Below are positions 31,967 through 41,239 of a stretch of 64,000 bases of DNA, piece after piece. The notes below the pieces were generated by a model. The model saw nothing but the letters and a program-made list of their open reading frames with translations. It made no database searches and was not told the DNA's origin. Source of the stretch: Pseudomonadaceae bacterium. GTDB taxonomy: Bacteria > Pseudomonadota > Gammaproteobacteria > Pseudomonadales > Pseudomonadaceae. The position numbers and the translations under genes are program-made. The stretch is taken from NCBI GenBank assembly GCA_900766265.1, contig CAAFUS010000018.1, positions 124,001 through 188,000 on the forward strand, read 5' to 3'. Position 1 is the stretch's first letter, and each line of letters opens with the position of its first letter.

Positions 31967-34898
31967 CCTGAGCCACCTGATCCTGATCAGCGCGGTCTAC
32001 CTGTTCGTGCTGTTCGGCGTCGCCTGGGTCAGCGAACGCGGAAAGATCCCGCGCTGGATCATCCGCCATCCGCTGGTCTATACCCTCTCGCTCGGCGTAT
32101 ACGCCAGTGCCTGGGCCTTCTATGGCACGGTCGGCCTGGCGTACCAGTACGGCTACGGCTTCCTCGCGTCCTACCTGGGCGTCTGCGGCGCCTTCCTGCT
32201 GGCGCCGGTACTGCTCTATCCAATTCTGCGGATCACCCGCACCTACCAGTTGGCTTCGCTCGCCGACCTTTTCGCCTTTCGCTTTCGCAGTACCTGGAGC
32301 GGCGCGCTGACGACACTGTTCATGCTGGTCGGCATGCTGCCGTTGCTGGCGCTGCAGATCCAGGCGGTGGCCGACGCCATCGGCATCATGACCCTGGAGC
32401 CGCTGCAGGAACGGGTAGCCCTGGGCTACTGCGTGCTGATCATGCTCTTCACCATCCTGTTCGGCGCCCGCCATATCGCTACCCGGGAAAAGCACGAGGG
32501 CCTGGTGTTCGCCATCGCCTTCGAATCGGTGGTCAAGCTGGTCACCTTCAGCGCCATCGGCCTCTACGCGCTCTATTCAGTCTTTGGCGGCTTCGGCGAA
32601 CTGGAAACCTGGCTGCAGCAGAACCAGTCGGCGTTGGCCGCCCTGCACACGCCACTGCAGGAAGGCCCGTGGCGAACCCTGCTGCTGGTGTTCTTCGCCT
32701 CGGCCATCGTCATGCCGCACATGTACCACATGACCTTCACCGAGAACCTCAACCCCCGCGCCATGGTCAGCGCCAGCTGGGGGCTGCCGCTGTACCTGCT
32801 GCTGATGAGCCTGGCGGTACCACTAATCCTGTGGGCCGGTCTCAAGCTCGGCGTGACTACCAATCCCGAGTATTTCACCCTCGGCCTGGGCATCACCCTG
32901 GGCAACGAGACCCTTGCACTGATCGCCTTCATCGGTGGTCTGTCCGCTTCCAGCGGGCTGATCATCGTCAGCACCCTGGCCCTCTCCGGCATGGCCCTGA
33001 ACCACCTGGTACTGCCGCTCTACCAGCCGCCGACCGAGGGCAACATCTATCGCTGGCTGAAGTGGACCCGACGTGGGCTGATCTTCGCCATCATCATGGC
33101 CGGCTACGGCTTCTACCTGCTCCTGGGCGCCGAACAGGACCTGTCGAACCTGGGCATCGTCGCCTTCGTCGCCACCCTGCAGTTCCTGCCCGGCGTCCTC
33201 TCGGTGCTCTACTGGCCGACCGCCAACCGTCGCGGCTACATCTGCGGCCTGCTGGCCGGCATCGCCGTGTGGGTGGTGACCATGCTGCTGCCGCTAGTGG
33301 GCAACCTCGACGGCTTCTACATCCCGCTGTTCAACGTGGTCTACGTGCTCGACGACACCAGCTGGCACCTGGCGGCGATCGCCTCGCTGGCGGTCAACGT
33401 GCTGGCCTTCTCCCTCGTCTCGCTGTTCACCGAAGCCAGCCCCGAGGAAAAGAGCGCCGCCGAAGCCTGCGCGGTGGAAAACGTCCGACGCCCGCAGCGC
33501 CGCGAGCTGATGGCCGCCTCGCCTCAGGAATTCGCCGCACAGCTGGCCAAGCCACTGGGCGCCAAGACCGCTCAGCGCGAGGTGGAACAGGCGCTCCATG
33601 ACCTGCAACTGCCGTTCGACGAGCACCGCCCTTACGCGCTGCGTCGCCTGCGCGACCGCATCGAGGCCAACCTGTCCGGCCTGATGGGACCGAGCGTTGC
33701 ACAGGACATCGTCGAGAACTTCCTGGCCTACAAGCACGGCACCGAAGCCTACGTCACCGAAGATATTCATTTCATCGAGAACCGGCTGGAGGACTACCAC
33801 TCGCGCCTGACCGGCCTGGCAGCCGAGCTGGACGCCCTGCGCCGCTACCATCGCCAGACCCTGCAGGAATTGCCGATGGGGGTCTGCTCGCTGGCCAAGG
33901 ACGAGGAAATCCTGATGTGGAACCGGGCCATGGAGGAACTCACCGGGATCCCCGCGCTGCAGGTAGTGGGCTCGCGCCTGTCGACCATCGCCGATCCCTG
34001 GAAAAGCCTGCTGCTCGGCTTCATCCGCCAGCCCGAGGAACACCTGCACAAGCAGAAGCTACCGCTCGATAGCAGCAGCCGCTGGCTCAACCTGCACAAG
34101 GCGGCCATCGACGAACCGCTGGCACCGGGCAACAGCGGCCTGGTCCTGCTGGTCGAGGACCTGACCGAGACCCAGGTTCTGGAAGACCGGCTGGTCCATT
34201 CCGAGCGCCTGGCCAGCATCGGTCGCCTGGCCGCAGGCGTGGCGCACGAAATCGGCAACCCGATCACCGGCATCGCCTGTCTCGCGCAGAACCTGCGTGA
34301 GGAGCGCGAAACGGACGGCGAAATCGTCGAGACCAGCAACCAGATCATCGAGCAGACCAAGCGCGTCTCGCGCATCGTCCAGTCGCTGATGAGCTTCGCC
34401 CACGCCGGCGGGCGCCAGCAGCAGCTCTACCCGGTCAGCCTGGCGGAAGTTACTCGCGACGCCATCGGCCTGCTGTCGCTCAATCGACGCCACACCGAGG
34501 TGCAGTACTACAACCTCTGCGACCCCGACCACCTGGCCGAGGGCGACCCGCAGCGCCTTGCTCAGGTACTGATCAACCTCCTCTCCAACGCGCGCGACGC
34601 CTCTCCGCAGGGAGGGGCCATCCGGGTGCGCAGCGAGGCCTCGGAACAGACCGTTTACCTGATCGTCGAAGATGAAGGCAGCGGGATTCCCAAGGCGATC
34701 CAGGATCGTCTGTTCGAGCCGTTCTTCACCACCAAGGACCCCGGGGAAGGCACCGGTCTGGGGCTTTCACTGGTCTATTCCATCGTGGAAGAGCATTATG
34801 GCCAGATCAATATCGACAGCCCGGCCGATCCGCAGACTCAGCGCGGCACCCGAATCAGGGTGACTCTGCCACGGTATGTCGAGGCGACAATCGCTTAA
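31950..34898 (+). CDS. cbrA: Sensor histidine kinase/transporter CbrA
   Basis: A 982-residue hybrid of transporter and kinase. Residues about 1-490 form a sodium:solute symporter (SLC5)-like membrane domain with some 13 segments; a STAC-type region follows, then a PAS domain (about 620-740), a HisKA domain with the phosphorylated His in VAHEIGNP at residue 766, and an HATPase with NLLSNARDAS, DEGSGIP and GEGTGLGLSLV motifs. CbrA phosphorylates CbrB in response to carbon/nitrogen balance and may also move histidine. Its start overlaps cbrX by 17 bp. Confidence 0.96.
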   Translation: MLTSFNLSHLILISAVYLFVLFGVAWVSERGKIPRWIIRHPLVYTLSLGVYASAWAFYGTVGLAYQYGYGFLASYLGVCGAFLLAPVLLYPILRITRTYQLASLADLFAFRFRSTWSGALTTLFMLVGMLPLLALQIQAVADAIGIMTLEPLQERVALGYCVLIMLFTILFGARHIATREKHEGLVFAIAFESVVKLVTFSAIGLYALYSVFGGFGELETWLQQNQSALAALHTPLQEGPWRTLLLVFFASAIVMPHMYHMTFTENLNPRAMVSASWGLPLYLLLMSLAVPLILWAGLKLGVTTNPEYFTLGLGITLGNETLALIAFIGGLSASSGLIIVSTLALSGMALNHLVLPLYQPPTEGNIYRWLKWTRRGLIFAIIMAGYGFYLLLGAEQDLSNLGIVAFVATLQFLPGVLSVLYWPTANRRGYICGLLAGIAVWVVTMLLPLVGNLDGFYIPLFNVVYVLDDTSWHLAAIASLAVNVLAFSLVSLFTEASPEEKSAAEACAVENVRRPQRRELMAASPQEFAAQLAKPLGAKTAQREVEQALHDLQLPFDEHRPYALRRLRDRIEANLSGLMGPSVAQDIVENFLAYKHGTEAYVTEDIHFIENRLEDYHSRLTGLAAELDALRRYHRQTLQELPMGVCSLAKDEEILMWNRAMEELTGIPALQVVGSRLSTIADPWKSLLLGFIRQPEEHLHKQKLPLDSSSRWLNLHKAAIDEPLAPGNSGLVLLVEDLTETQVLEDRLVHSERLASIGRLAAGVAHEIGNPITGIACLAQNLREERETDGEIVETSNQIIEQTKRVSRIVQSLMSFAHAGGRQQQLYPVSLAEVTRDAIGLLSLNRRHTEVQYYNLCDPDHLAEGDPQRLAQVLINLLSNARDASPQGGAIRVRSEASEQTVYLIVEDEGSGIPKAIQDRLFEPFFTTKDPGEGTGLGLSLVYSIVEEHYGQINIDSPADPQTQRGTRIRVTLPRYVEATIA

Positions 34899-34960
34899 TC
34901 TGATGAGGCAGCGGACCGCGTGACAGGCCGGCTCGCCGCAAAGACGTCGAGAGAGTTTTG

Positions 34961-36376
34961 ATGCCACATATTCTTATCGTCGAAGACGAAACCATCATTC
35001 GCTCCGCGCTGCGCAGGCTGCTCGAGCGCAACCAGTACGAGGTCAGCGAAGCCGGCTCCGTGCAGGAAGCCCAGGAGCGCTTCAACATCCCCGGCTTCGA
35101 CCTGATCGTCAGCGACCTGCGGCTTCCCGGCGCGCCAGGCACCGAGCTGATCAGGCATGCCGAAGGCACGCCCGTGCTGATCATGACCAGCTACGCCAGC
35201 CTGCGCTCGGCGGTCGACTCGATGAAGATGGGCGCCGTCGACTACATCGCCAAGCCGTTCGACCACGACGAAATGCTGCAGACCGTCGCGCGCATCCTGC
35301 GTGACCGCCAGGAGTCGGCCGCCGCCGCTACCCCTGCTCGGGAGGCGGGCAGCACGAGCGGCGCCGCACCCGCCAACGGGGAGATCGGGATCATTGGCCG
35401 CTGCTCGCCGATGCTCGATCTCTACAGCAAGATCCGCAAGGTCGCGCCGACCGATTCGAACGTCCTGATCCAGGGCGAGTCCGGCACCGGCAAGGAACTG
35501 GTGGCACGGGCGCTGCACAACCTTTCCCGGCGCGCCAAGGCCACCATGGTGTCGGTCAACTGCGCCGCGATCCCGGAGACGCTGATCGAATCCGAACTAT
35601 TCGGTCACGAGAAAGGCGCGTTCACCGGTGCCAGCGCCGGCCGTGCCGGCCTCGTGGAAGCCGCCGACGGCGGCACGCTGTTCCTCGACGAGATTGGCGA
35701 ACTGCCCCTCGAGGCTCAGGCGCGGCTGCTGCGCGTGCTTCAGGAAGGCGAGATACGGCGAGTCGGCTCGGTCCATTCGCAGAAGGTGGATGTCCGCCTG
35801 ATCGCCGCCACCCATCGGGACCTGAAAAGCCTGGCCAAGACCGGTCAGTTCCGCGAAGACCTCTATTACCGGCTGCACGTGATCGCACTGAAACTCCCGC
35901 CTCTACGCGAGCGCGACGGGGACGTCCTGGAGATCGCCGAAGCCTTCCTGGCCCGTCAATGCCAGCGAATGGACCGGGAGCTGCGCTTCGGCCGCGACGC
36001 CGAGCAGGCCATCCGTCACTACGCCTGGCCAGGCAATGTCCGTGAGTTGGAGAACGCCATCGAGCGCGCCGCCATCCTCTGCGAGACTCCAGAAATCGGA
36101 GCCGACCTGCTGGGCATCGATATCGAACTGGACGGGCTGGAGGACGATTACGCCGGAGGCAGCCTAGCCACACCCAGCGCGCCCCTCGGCAACGGCCATG
36201 AGCCGACGGAAGACCTTTCGCTGGAAGACTATTTCCAGCACTTCGTACTCGAGCACCAGGATCACATGACCGAGACCGAGCTGGCGCGCAAGCTGGGCAT
36301 CAGCCGCAAGTGCCTGTGGGAGCGGCGTCAGCGCCTCGGGATCCCACGTCGCAAATCGAGCGCGGCCGCCGGCTGA
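34961..36376 (+). CDS. cbrB: Sigma-54 response regulator CbrB
   Basis: A 471-residue NtrC-family activator. A REC domain has the phospho-acceptor Asp52 in IVSDLRLPG; an AAA+ domain has the Walker A GESGTGKE and the sigma-54 contact loop GAFTGA; the C-terminal HTH (TELARKLGISRKCLWERRQRL) binds DNA. It activates crcZ and amino-acid catabolism genes with RNA polymerase-sigma54. The start is the ATG at 34961, with GAGAG upstream; an in-frame TTG one codon earlier is unlikely. A matching binding site lies 15 bp after its own stop. Confidence 0.96.
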   Translation: MPHILIVEDETIIRSALRRLLERNQYEVSEAGSVQEAQERFNIPGFDLIVSDLRLPGAPGTELIRHAEGTPVLIMTSYASLRSAVDSMKMGAVDYIAKPFDHDEMLQTVARILRDRQESAAAATPAREAGSTSGAAPANGEIGIIGRCSPMLDLYSKIRKVAPTDSNVLIQGESGTGKELVARALHNLSRRAKATMVSVNCAAIPETLIESELFGHEKGAFTGASAGRAGLVEAADGGTLFLDEIGELPLEAQARLLRVLQEGEIRRVGSVHSQKVDVRLIAATHRDLKSLAKTGQFREDLYYRLHVIALKLPPLRERDGDVLEIAEAFLARQCQRMDRELRFGRDAEQAIRHYAWPGNVRELENAIERAAILCETPEIGADLLGIDIELDGLEDDYAGGSLATPSAPLGNGHEPTEDLSLEDYFQHFVLEHQDHMTETELARKLGISRKCLWERRQRLGIPRRKSSAAAG

Positions 36377-36390
36377 TCGATGCGAAGCGG

Positions 36391-36416
36391 TGTTACCTCG
36401 ACACGATCACGTAACA
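36391..36416. promoter_or_regulatory. CbrB binding site (UAS) for crcZ
   Basis: TGTTAC-N14-GTAACA (36391-36396 and 36411-36416) matches the CbrB recognition pattern reported for Pseudomonas. It lies about 147 bp upstream of the predicted crcZ start, a normal distance for an NtrC-type enhancer. Confidence 0.82.
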
Positions 36417-36418
36417 GG

Positions 36419-36455
36419 AACCGGGTTCATCGGTAACGAGGAACCCGGTTTTTTT
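36419..36455 (+). terminator. Rho-independent terminator of cbrB
   Basis: AACCGGGTTC (36419-36428) and GAACCCGGTT (36441-36450) form a 10-bp stem with a 12-base loop, followed by a run of seven T. It separates the cbrB transcript from crcZ. Confidence 0.9.
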
Positions 36456-36512
36456 ATGGAAGCGCGCCTCCCGACCATCTCAACTCATTGATTATAAAGA
36501 CTTTGTCAAAAC

Positions 36513-36528
36513 TGGCACGGCATCTGCT
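36513..36528 (+). promoter_or_regulatory. Sigma-54 promoter of crcZ
   Basis: TGGCAC with GG at 36514-36515, and TGC at 36525-36527, give the -24/-12 pattern with the required spacing of 12 bp from GG to GC. Predicted transcription start is about 36538-36540. Confidence 0.88.
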
Positions 36529-36537
36529 TTATCTCTG

Positions 36538-36885
36538 GCATAACAACAATAACAAGCAGTCCTCAACAAGAATAAGACGTAACGGCTCTAGCAGAACAAC
36601 AACAAGAAGGCAGAGACGCAGCTAACTGATTCTTTTGGAGTCGACTTGCCGGCGGGGCTTGCCCCACGACCAGACCGAGAACAATAAAACTGCCCTGAGG
36701 CAGCGCCCGAACTGGTTGGATGACGGCAATATCAGCGACCAAAGCAATCCGTTTGCTATTGGCTCCCGGATGGGAGCTCCCGGTGACGCACCGGGACGGA
36801 CGACCAACAAAAACAACACGTCCGTAACCAATAATAAAAAAGCACGACCACATTAGGGGGGAGCTTCGGCTCCCCCCAGTGCTTT
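36538..36885 (+). ncRNA. crcZ: CrcZ catabolite-repression sRNA
   Basis: A transcript of about 350 nt between cbrB and pcnB, at the position of CrcZ in pseudomonads. It carries at least six A-rich CA-type motifs (for example AACAACAATAACAAG at 36542, AACAAGAATAAG at 36565, AACAACAACAAGAAGG at 36595, AACAATAAAAC at 36680, AACAAAAACAACA at 36806 and AATAATAAAAA at 36830), which bind Hfq/Crc and so relieve translational repression of catabolic mRNAs. Start is set by the sigma-54 promoter; the end by the hairpin at 36856-36877. The length is shorter than P. aeruginosa CrcZ (about 400 nt). Confidence 0.9.
36856..36885 (+). terminator. Terminator of crcZ
   Basis: GGGGGGAGC and GCTCCCCCC pair around a TTCG loop (36856-36877), followed by AGTGCTTT. 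The T-tract is short but the stem is very strong. Confidence 0.8.
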
Positions 36886-36993
36886 GCGCCCTCCCTCGCT
36901 TTGACACCTCACCTCGCTTCGTTCACCATCCATCCATTCCGGCCGTGGCCCGTCCGCTGGCCGATCCGCCATTTCGTCACACAGTGCTCCCCC

Positions 36994-38394
36994 ATGCTGA
37001 AAAAGCTGTTCCAGTCATTTCGTCTACCCTCGCGCCGTTTCCCGCACCCTCGTCGGACGCCCGAAATACTGACCAGCCGGCAACACTCCCTCAAACGCAG
37101 CGAAATCAGCCGCTATGCCGTAAGCGTCGTCGAGCGGCTCCAGCACGCCGGCTACGAGGCCTATGTGGTGGGCGGCTGCGTGCGCGATCTGCTGCTGGAA
37201 CTCGAGCCGAAGGACTACGACGTGGCCACCAGCGCGACGCCCGAGCAGGTTCGCGCGGAGTTTCGCAACGCGCGGGTGATCGGGCGTCGCTTCAAGCTGG
37301 TGCACGTGCATTTCGGCCGGGAGATCATCGAGGTCGCCACCTTCCGCGCCAACCATCCGGAACCGGACGAAGACACCGACGCCGGCCAGCAGGCCTCGCG
37401 CCACGAAAGCGGCCGCATTCTGCGGGACAACATTTATGGCACCCTCGAGGACGACGCGCAGCGCCGCGACTTCACCATCAACGCGCTGTACTACGACCCG
37501 TCCACCGAGCGCATCCTCGACCACACCCACGGCGTACACGACATCCGCAACCGCCTGATCCGGCTGATCGGCGACCCCACCCAGCGCTACCAGGAAGATG
37601 CGGTGCGCATGCTTCGCGCCGTGCGCTTCGCCGCCAAGCTGGATTTCGAGATCGAGAAGCACAGCGCTGCGCCGATCCGCCAGCTGGCACCGCTGCTGCG
37701 CGACATTCCCTCGGCCCGCCTGTTCGAGGAGGTACTGAAGCTGTTCCTCAACGGACGCGCCGAACGCACCTTCGAACTGCTGCTCGAATACGACCTGTTC
37801 GCCCCGCTGTTCCCGGCCAGCGCCGAGGCCCTGGAGCACAACCCCGAATACACCGGCACCCTGATCCGCCAGGCACTGGCCAACACCGACCTGCGCGTCC
37901 GCCAGGGCAAGCCCGTCACCCCGGCGTTCCTGTTCGCCGCGCTGCTCTGGCCTGCACTGCCGGCGCGGGTGCAGGAACTGCAGCAGCGCGGAATGCCGCC
38001 GATTCCGGCGATGCAGGAAGCGGCCCACGACATTATCTGGGAGCAGTGCCAACGCATCGCCATCCCCAAGCGGTTCTCCATCCCTATCCGCGAAATCTGG
38101 GACATGCAGGAGCGCCTGCCGCGTCGCCATGGCCGCCGCGCCGACCAGCTGCTTGAAAACCCACGTTTCCGGGCCGGCTATGATTTCCTACTGCTGCGTG
38201 AAAGCGCCGGCGAGGAGACCGACGGCCTCGGCGACTGGTGGACCGATTACCAGGACGCCAGCGACAGCGAACGTCGCAGCATGATCCGCGACCTCAGCAC
38301 CAAGGACGACGGCAGCGGCGCCCCGCGCAAACGTCGTCGCAGTGGACGCAAGCGCCGCGGACCAGCATCCGACGCCCCGGCCGCAGCCGACTGA
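36994..38394 (+). CDS. pcnB: Poly(A) polymerase PcnB
   Basis: A 466-residue class II nucleotidyltransferase. The catalytic segment AYVVGGCVRDLL is at residues 57-66 and the metal-binding KDYD aspartates at 74 and 76; the RRDFTINALYYD and RLIGDP blocks follow, and the arginine-rich tail (PRKRRRSGRKRRG) suggests RNA binding. It adds poly(A) to RNA 3' ends and promotes decay. The ATG at 36994 is chosen because the sequence before it is not conserved; folK starts one base after its stop. Confidence 0.93.
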   Translation: MLKKLFQSFRLPSRRFPHPRRTPEILTSRQHSLKRSEISRYAVSVVERLQHAGYEAYVVGGCVRDLLLELEPKDYDVATSATPEQVRAEFRNARVIGRRFKLVHVHFGREIIEVATFRANHPEPDEDTDAGQQASRHESGRILRDNIYGTLEDDAQRRDFTINALYYDPSTERILDHTHGVHDIRNRLIRLIGDPTQRYQEDAVRMLRAVRFAAKLDFEIEKHSAAPIRQLAPLLRDIPSARLFEEVLKLFLNGRAERTFELLLEYDLFAPLFPASAEALEHNPEYTGTLIRQALANTDLRVRQGKPVTPAFLFAALLWPALPARVQELQQRGMPPIPAMQEAAHDIIWEQCQRIAIPKRFSIPIREIWDMQERLPRRHGRRADQLLENPRFRAGYDFLLLRESAGEETDGLGDWWTDYQDASDSERRSMIRDLSTKDDGSGAPRKRRRSGRKRRGPASDAPAAAD

Positions 38395-38395
38395 A

Positions 38396-38914
38396 ATGGA
38401 AAAGGTCTACATCGGCCTGGGTAGCAACCTCGCCGAGCCCGAGCGCCAACTGCGCGAGGCCGTGCAGGCGATCGCCGCGTTGGAGCGGTCGACCCTGCTG
38501 GCCGTCTCGCCCTTCTATGCCAGCGACCCGCTCGGCCCTCCCGACCAGCCGCGTTACGTCAATGCGGTCGCGGCGCTGGCAACCGCGCTGGAACCGCTGG
38601 CTCTGCTCGACGCCCTGCAGCGCATCGAACTGACCCAGGGCCGCGAGCGCAAGGCCGAACGCTGGGGACCACGTACTCTGGACCTGGATATTCTCCTGTT
38701 CGGCGACCGCCAGATCGCCGAGCCACGGCTGCAGGTTCCGCACTATCACCTGCACGCACGCGCCTTTGTGCTTTACCCGCTGGCCGATGTCGCCCCAGCC
38801 GACCTGCGCCTGGCCGATGGCCGAAGCCTCGCGCAACTGCTCGCCGCATGCCCCTTCGTCGGCCTCGAGCGGCTCGATCAGGAGCCTCTGCGGGCTACGG
38901 ACGAGCCCCGGTAA
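38396..38914 (+). CDS. folK: 6-hydroxymethyl-dihydropterin pyrophosphokinase FolK
   Basis: A 172-residue HPPK. It has the conserved start VYIGLGSNLAEPERQL, the VSPFYASDPLGPPDQPRYVNAV loop and the RWGPRTLDLDILLFG metal-binding block with DLD. It transfers pyrophosphate from ATP to the pterin in folate synthesis. The ATG at 38396 follows the pcnB stop by one base, so translation is likely coupled. Confidence 0.94.
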   Translation: MEKVYIGLGSNLAEPERQLREAVQAIAALERSTLLAVSPFYASDPLGPPDQPRYVNAVAALATALEPLALLDALQRIELTQGRERKAERWGPRTLDLDILLFGDRQIAEPRLQVPHYHLHARAFVLYPLADVAPADLRLADGRSLAQLLAACPFVGLERLDQEPLRATDEPR

Positions 38915-38934
38915 CAGTCAAGTAACAGTCGCGA

Positions 38935-38966
38935 TTGACTTCACCCGTTCCCATCGAGACTATAAG
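38935..38966 (+). promoter_or_regulatory. Possible sigma-70 promoter of panBCD
   Basis: TTGACT at 38935-38940 and a GACTATAAG stretch at 38958-38966 give a -35 and a -10-like element about 17-20 bp apart, about 100 bp before panB. The spacing depends on which hexamer is used, so it is tentative. Confidence 0.4.
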
Positions 38967-39074
38967 CGCCCTCCCGGTAACGCTTCGTCTTGGGGCGTAA
39001 CGCCCGAACCCGCACTGCGACGCAGCAGATGCCAACTTTCGATCCCTGACCAAGGGTCCACAGAGGACGGCGCC

Positions 39075-39875
39075 ATGCCAGACGTAACCCTGACCACCCT
39101 GCAAGGGCTCAAGCAGAAAGGCGAGAAGATCGCCATGCTCACCTGCTACGACGCCATTTTCGCCAAAACCGCCAGCGAGGCGGGCGTGGAAATGCTGTTG
39201 ATCGGCGATTCCCTGGGCATGGTCCTGCAGGGCCACGACAGCACCCTGCCCGTGACCGTCGCGGAGATGGCCTATCACACCGCCTGCGTCAAACGCGGCA
39301 ATCGTGGGGCGATGATTGTCGCCGACCTACCATTCATGGCCAACGCCACCATCGAGCAGACGCTGAACAATTCCGCCGCCCTGATGCAGGCTGGCGCGCA
39401 CATGATCAAGCTCGAAGGCGCCGCCTGGCTGGCCGAATCCATCCGCCTGCTGGCCGAGCGTGGCATTCCGGTCTGCGCGCACCTGGGCCTCACGCCCCAG
39501 GCTGTCAACCTGTTCGGTGGCTACAAGGTGCAGGGCCGCCAGGACGCCCAGGCGCAGAAGCTGCTAGCGGACGCCAAGGCGCTGGAACAGGCCGGCGCGG
39601 CCATGCTCCTGCTGGAGTGCGTACCCAGCGAGCTCGCCGCCCGCATCACCCAGGCGGTCGCCATCCCGGTGATCGGCATTGGCGCCGGCAGCGCCACCGA
39701 CGGGCAGGTACTGGTGTTGCACGACATGCTCGGCCTGTCGCTGACCGGTCGCACGCCCAAGTTCGTCAAGAACTTCATGCTGGAGCACGGCGACGTGGCC
39801 TCGGCCATCGCCGGCTACGTCAAGGCAGTCAAGGCCGTGGAATTCCCCGCAGCCGAACATGGTTTTTCCGCATGA
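39075..39875 (+). CDS. panB: Ketopantoate hydroxymethyltransferase PanB
   Basis: A 266-residue TIM-barrel enzyme with the family blocks MLTCYDAIFAKTASEAGVE, LLIGDSLGMVLQGHDSTLPVT and GIGAGSATDGQVLVLHD. It converts 2-oxoisovalerate and methylene-THF to ketopantoate, the first committed step to pantothenate. The ATG at 39075 is preceded by AGAGGACGG. It overlaps panC by four bases (ATGA). Confidence 0.96.
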   Translation: MPDVTLTTLQGLKQKGEKIAMLTCYDAIFAKTASEAGVEMLLIGDSLGMVLQGHDSTLPVTVAEMAYHTACVKRGNRGAMIVADLPFMANATIEQTLNNSAALMQAGAHMIKLEGAAWLAESIRLLAERGIPVCAHLGLTPQAVNLFGGYKVQGRQDAQAQKLLADAKALEQAGAAMLLLECVPSELAARITQAVAIPVIGIGAGSATDGQVLVLHDMLGLSLTGRTPKFVKNFMLEHGDVASAIAGYVKAVKAVEFPAAEHGFSA

Positions 39876-40729
39876 AGACAGTGCACAGCGTTGCCGAACT
39901 GCGCCAGGTGGTCGGCGAGGCCCGGCGCAACGGGGCTTCGATCGGTTTCGTGCCGACCATGGGCAACCTCCATGCCGGCCACATTTCATTGATCGAGCGA
40001 GCCCGCCAGCAGTGCGGATTCGTGGTCGCAAGCGTCTTCGTCAACCCGCTGCAATTCGGCCCCAACGAGGACCTGGCCACCTACCCGCGCACCCTCGCGG
40101 CGGACCAGGAAAAACTCGAACAAGCCGGCTGCGACTTGCTGTTCGCGCCATCGGTCGACGAAATGTATCCCCGCGGCATGACGCTGCAGACCGTCGTCAG
40201 CGTGCCGGCTGTATCCGAAGGGCTGTGCGGCGCCAGCCGGCCGGGTCACTTCGATGGGGTCTCGACCGTGGTGAGCAAGCTGTTCAATATGGTGCAGCCA
40301 GACGTCGCGGTATTCGGCCAGAAGGACTATCAGCAGCTGGCGGTGATCCGGGCGATGGTGCGTGACCTCGACATTCCCGTGCAGATCATCGGCCAGCCCA
40401 CCGCCCGCGCCGAGGATGGCCTTGCCCTGTCTTCGCGCAACGGTTACCTGACCGAGCAGGAACGCGCCACCGCCCCGGCCATCTATCGGACGCTGCAACG
40501 CCTTGGCCAGGCGATCGAAGCCGGCCAGCAGGATTTCGCTGCGCTGGTGGCTCAGGGGCTCGGCGAACTGCAGTCCGCCGGGCTGCGCCCTGACTATCTG
40601 GAAATACGCGACGCCGATACCCTCGGCGCTGTGCAGCCCGGTTCCGCCCGCCTAGTGCTGGTGGTGGCCGCCTATCTGGGCAAGACCCGCCTGCTTGACA
40701 ACCTGGTGGTCGAACGGCGCCCTTCCTGA
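39872..40729 (+). CDS. panC: Pantothenate synthetase PanC
   Basis: A 285-residue class I nucleotidyltransferase-like ligase with the HIGH-type motif GNLHAGH, the FVNPLQFGPNEDL block and GQKDYQQL. It condenses pantoate with beta-alanine using ATP. The start overlaps the panB stop (ATGA), so the two are translationally coupled. panD follows after 73 bp and provides the beta-alanine. Confidence 0.96.
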   Translation: MKTVHSVAELRQVVGEARRNGASIGFVPTMGNLHAGHISLIERARQQCGFVVASVFVNPLQFGPNEDLATYPRTLAADQEKLEQAGCDLLFAPSVDEMYPRGMTLQTVVSVPAVSEGLCGASRPGHFDGVSTVVSKLFNMVQPDVAVFGQKDYQQLAVIRAMVRDLDIPVQIIGQPTARAEDGLALSSRNGYLTEQERATAPAIYRTLQRLGQAIEAGQQDFAALVAQGLGELQSAGLRPDYLEIRDADTLGAVQPGSARLVLVVAAYLGKTRLLDNLVVERRPS

Positions 40730-40802
40730 CTCGCCCGCAACCTTGAACACCACCGGGGCTTCGGGCACACTCTGCGCCGCCCTGCCCCACGGAGGAACCG
40801 AC

Positions 40803-41183
40803 ATGCACGCCATCATGCTCAAGGCCAAACTGCACCGCGCCGTGGTTACCCACTCCGTGCTCGATTACGAAGGCTCTTGCGCCATCGACGGGGACTGGCT
40901 GGACCTGGCCGGTATTCGCGAATACGAGCAGATCCAGATCTACAACGTCGACAACGGCGAGCGCTTCACCACCTACGCGATTCGTGGAGAGGAAGGTTCG
41001 AAGATCATCTCGGTCAACGGCGCTGCCGCGCACAAGGCCGGCGTCGGGCATCGCCTGATCATCTGCGCTTATGCGCATTACAGCGAAGCCGAGCTGGCCA
41101 ATTTCAAGCCTCACGTGCTCTACATCGGGGCGGACGGCGACCTCAGCCACACCAGCAACGCCATTCCGGTCCAGGTGGCCTGA
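40803..41183 (+). CDS. panD: Aspartate 1-decarboxylase PanD
   Basis: A 126-residue pyruvoyl-dependent decarboxylase proenzyme. The self-cleavage site is Gly24-Ser25 in YEGSC, which generates the pyruvoyl group. It makes beta-alanine for pantothenate. A GGAGG site precedes the ATG. It ends in a strong terminator, closing the panBCD unit. Confidence 0.95.
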   Translation: MHAIMLKAKLHRAVVTHSVLDYEGSCAIDGDWLDLAGIREYEQIQIYNVDNGERFTTYAIRGEEGSKIISVNGAAAHKAGVGHRLIICAYAHYSEAELANFKPHVLYIGADGDLSHTSNAIPVQVA

Positions 41184-41207
41184 CGGCTGTCGACCGATGA
41201 ATATCGA

Positions 41208-41239
41208 GCCCGGAGCGTCCCGACGTTCCGGGCTTTTTT
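41208..41239 (+). terminator. Rho-independent terminator after panD
   Basis: GCCCGGA and TCCGGGC pair, with an inner imperfect CGTC/GACG pair, followed by TTTTTT, 24 bp after the panD stop. Confidence 0.88.

Noticed and set aside
37024..38130. 368-residue antisense frame over pcnB
   Set aside because: Shadow of pcnB, no start site or motifs.
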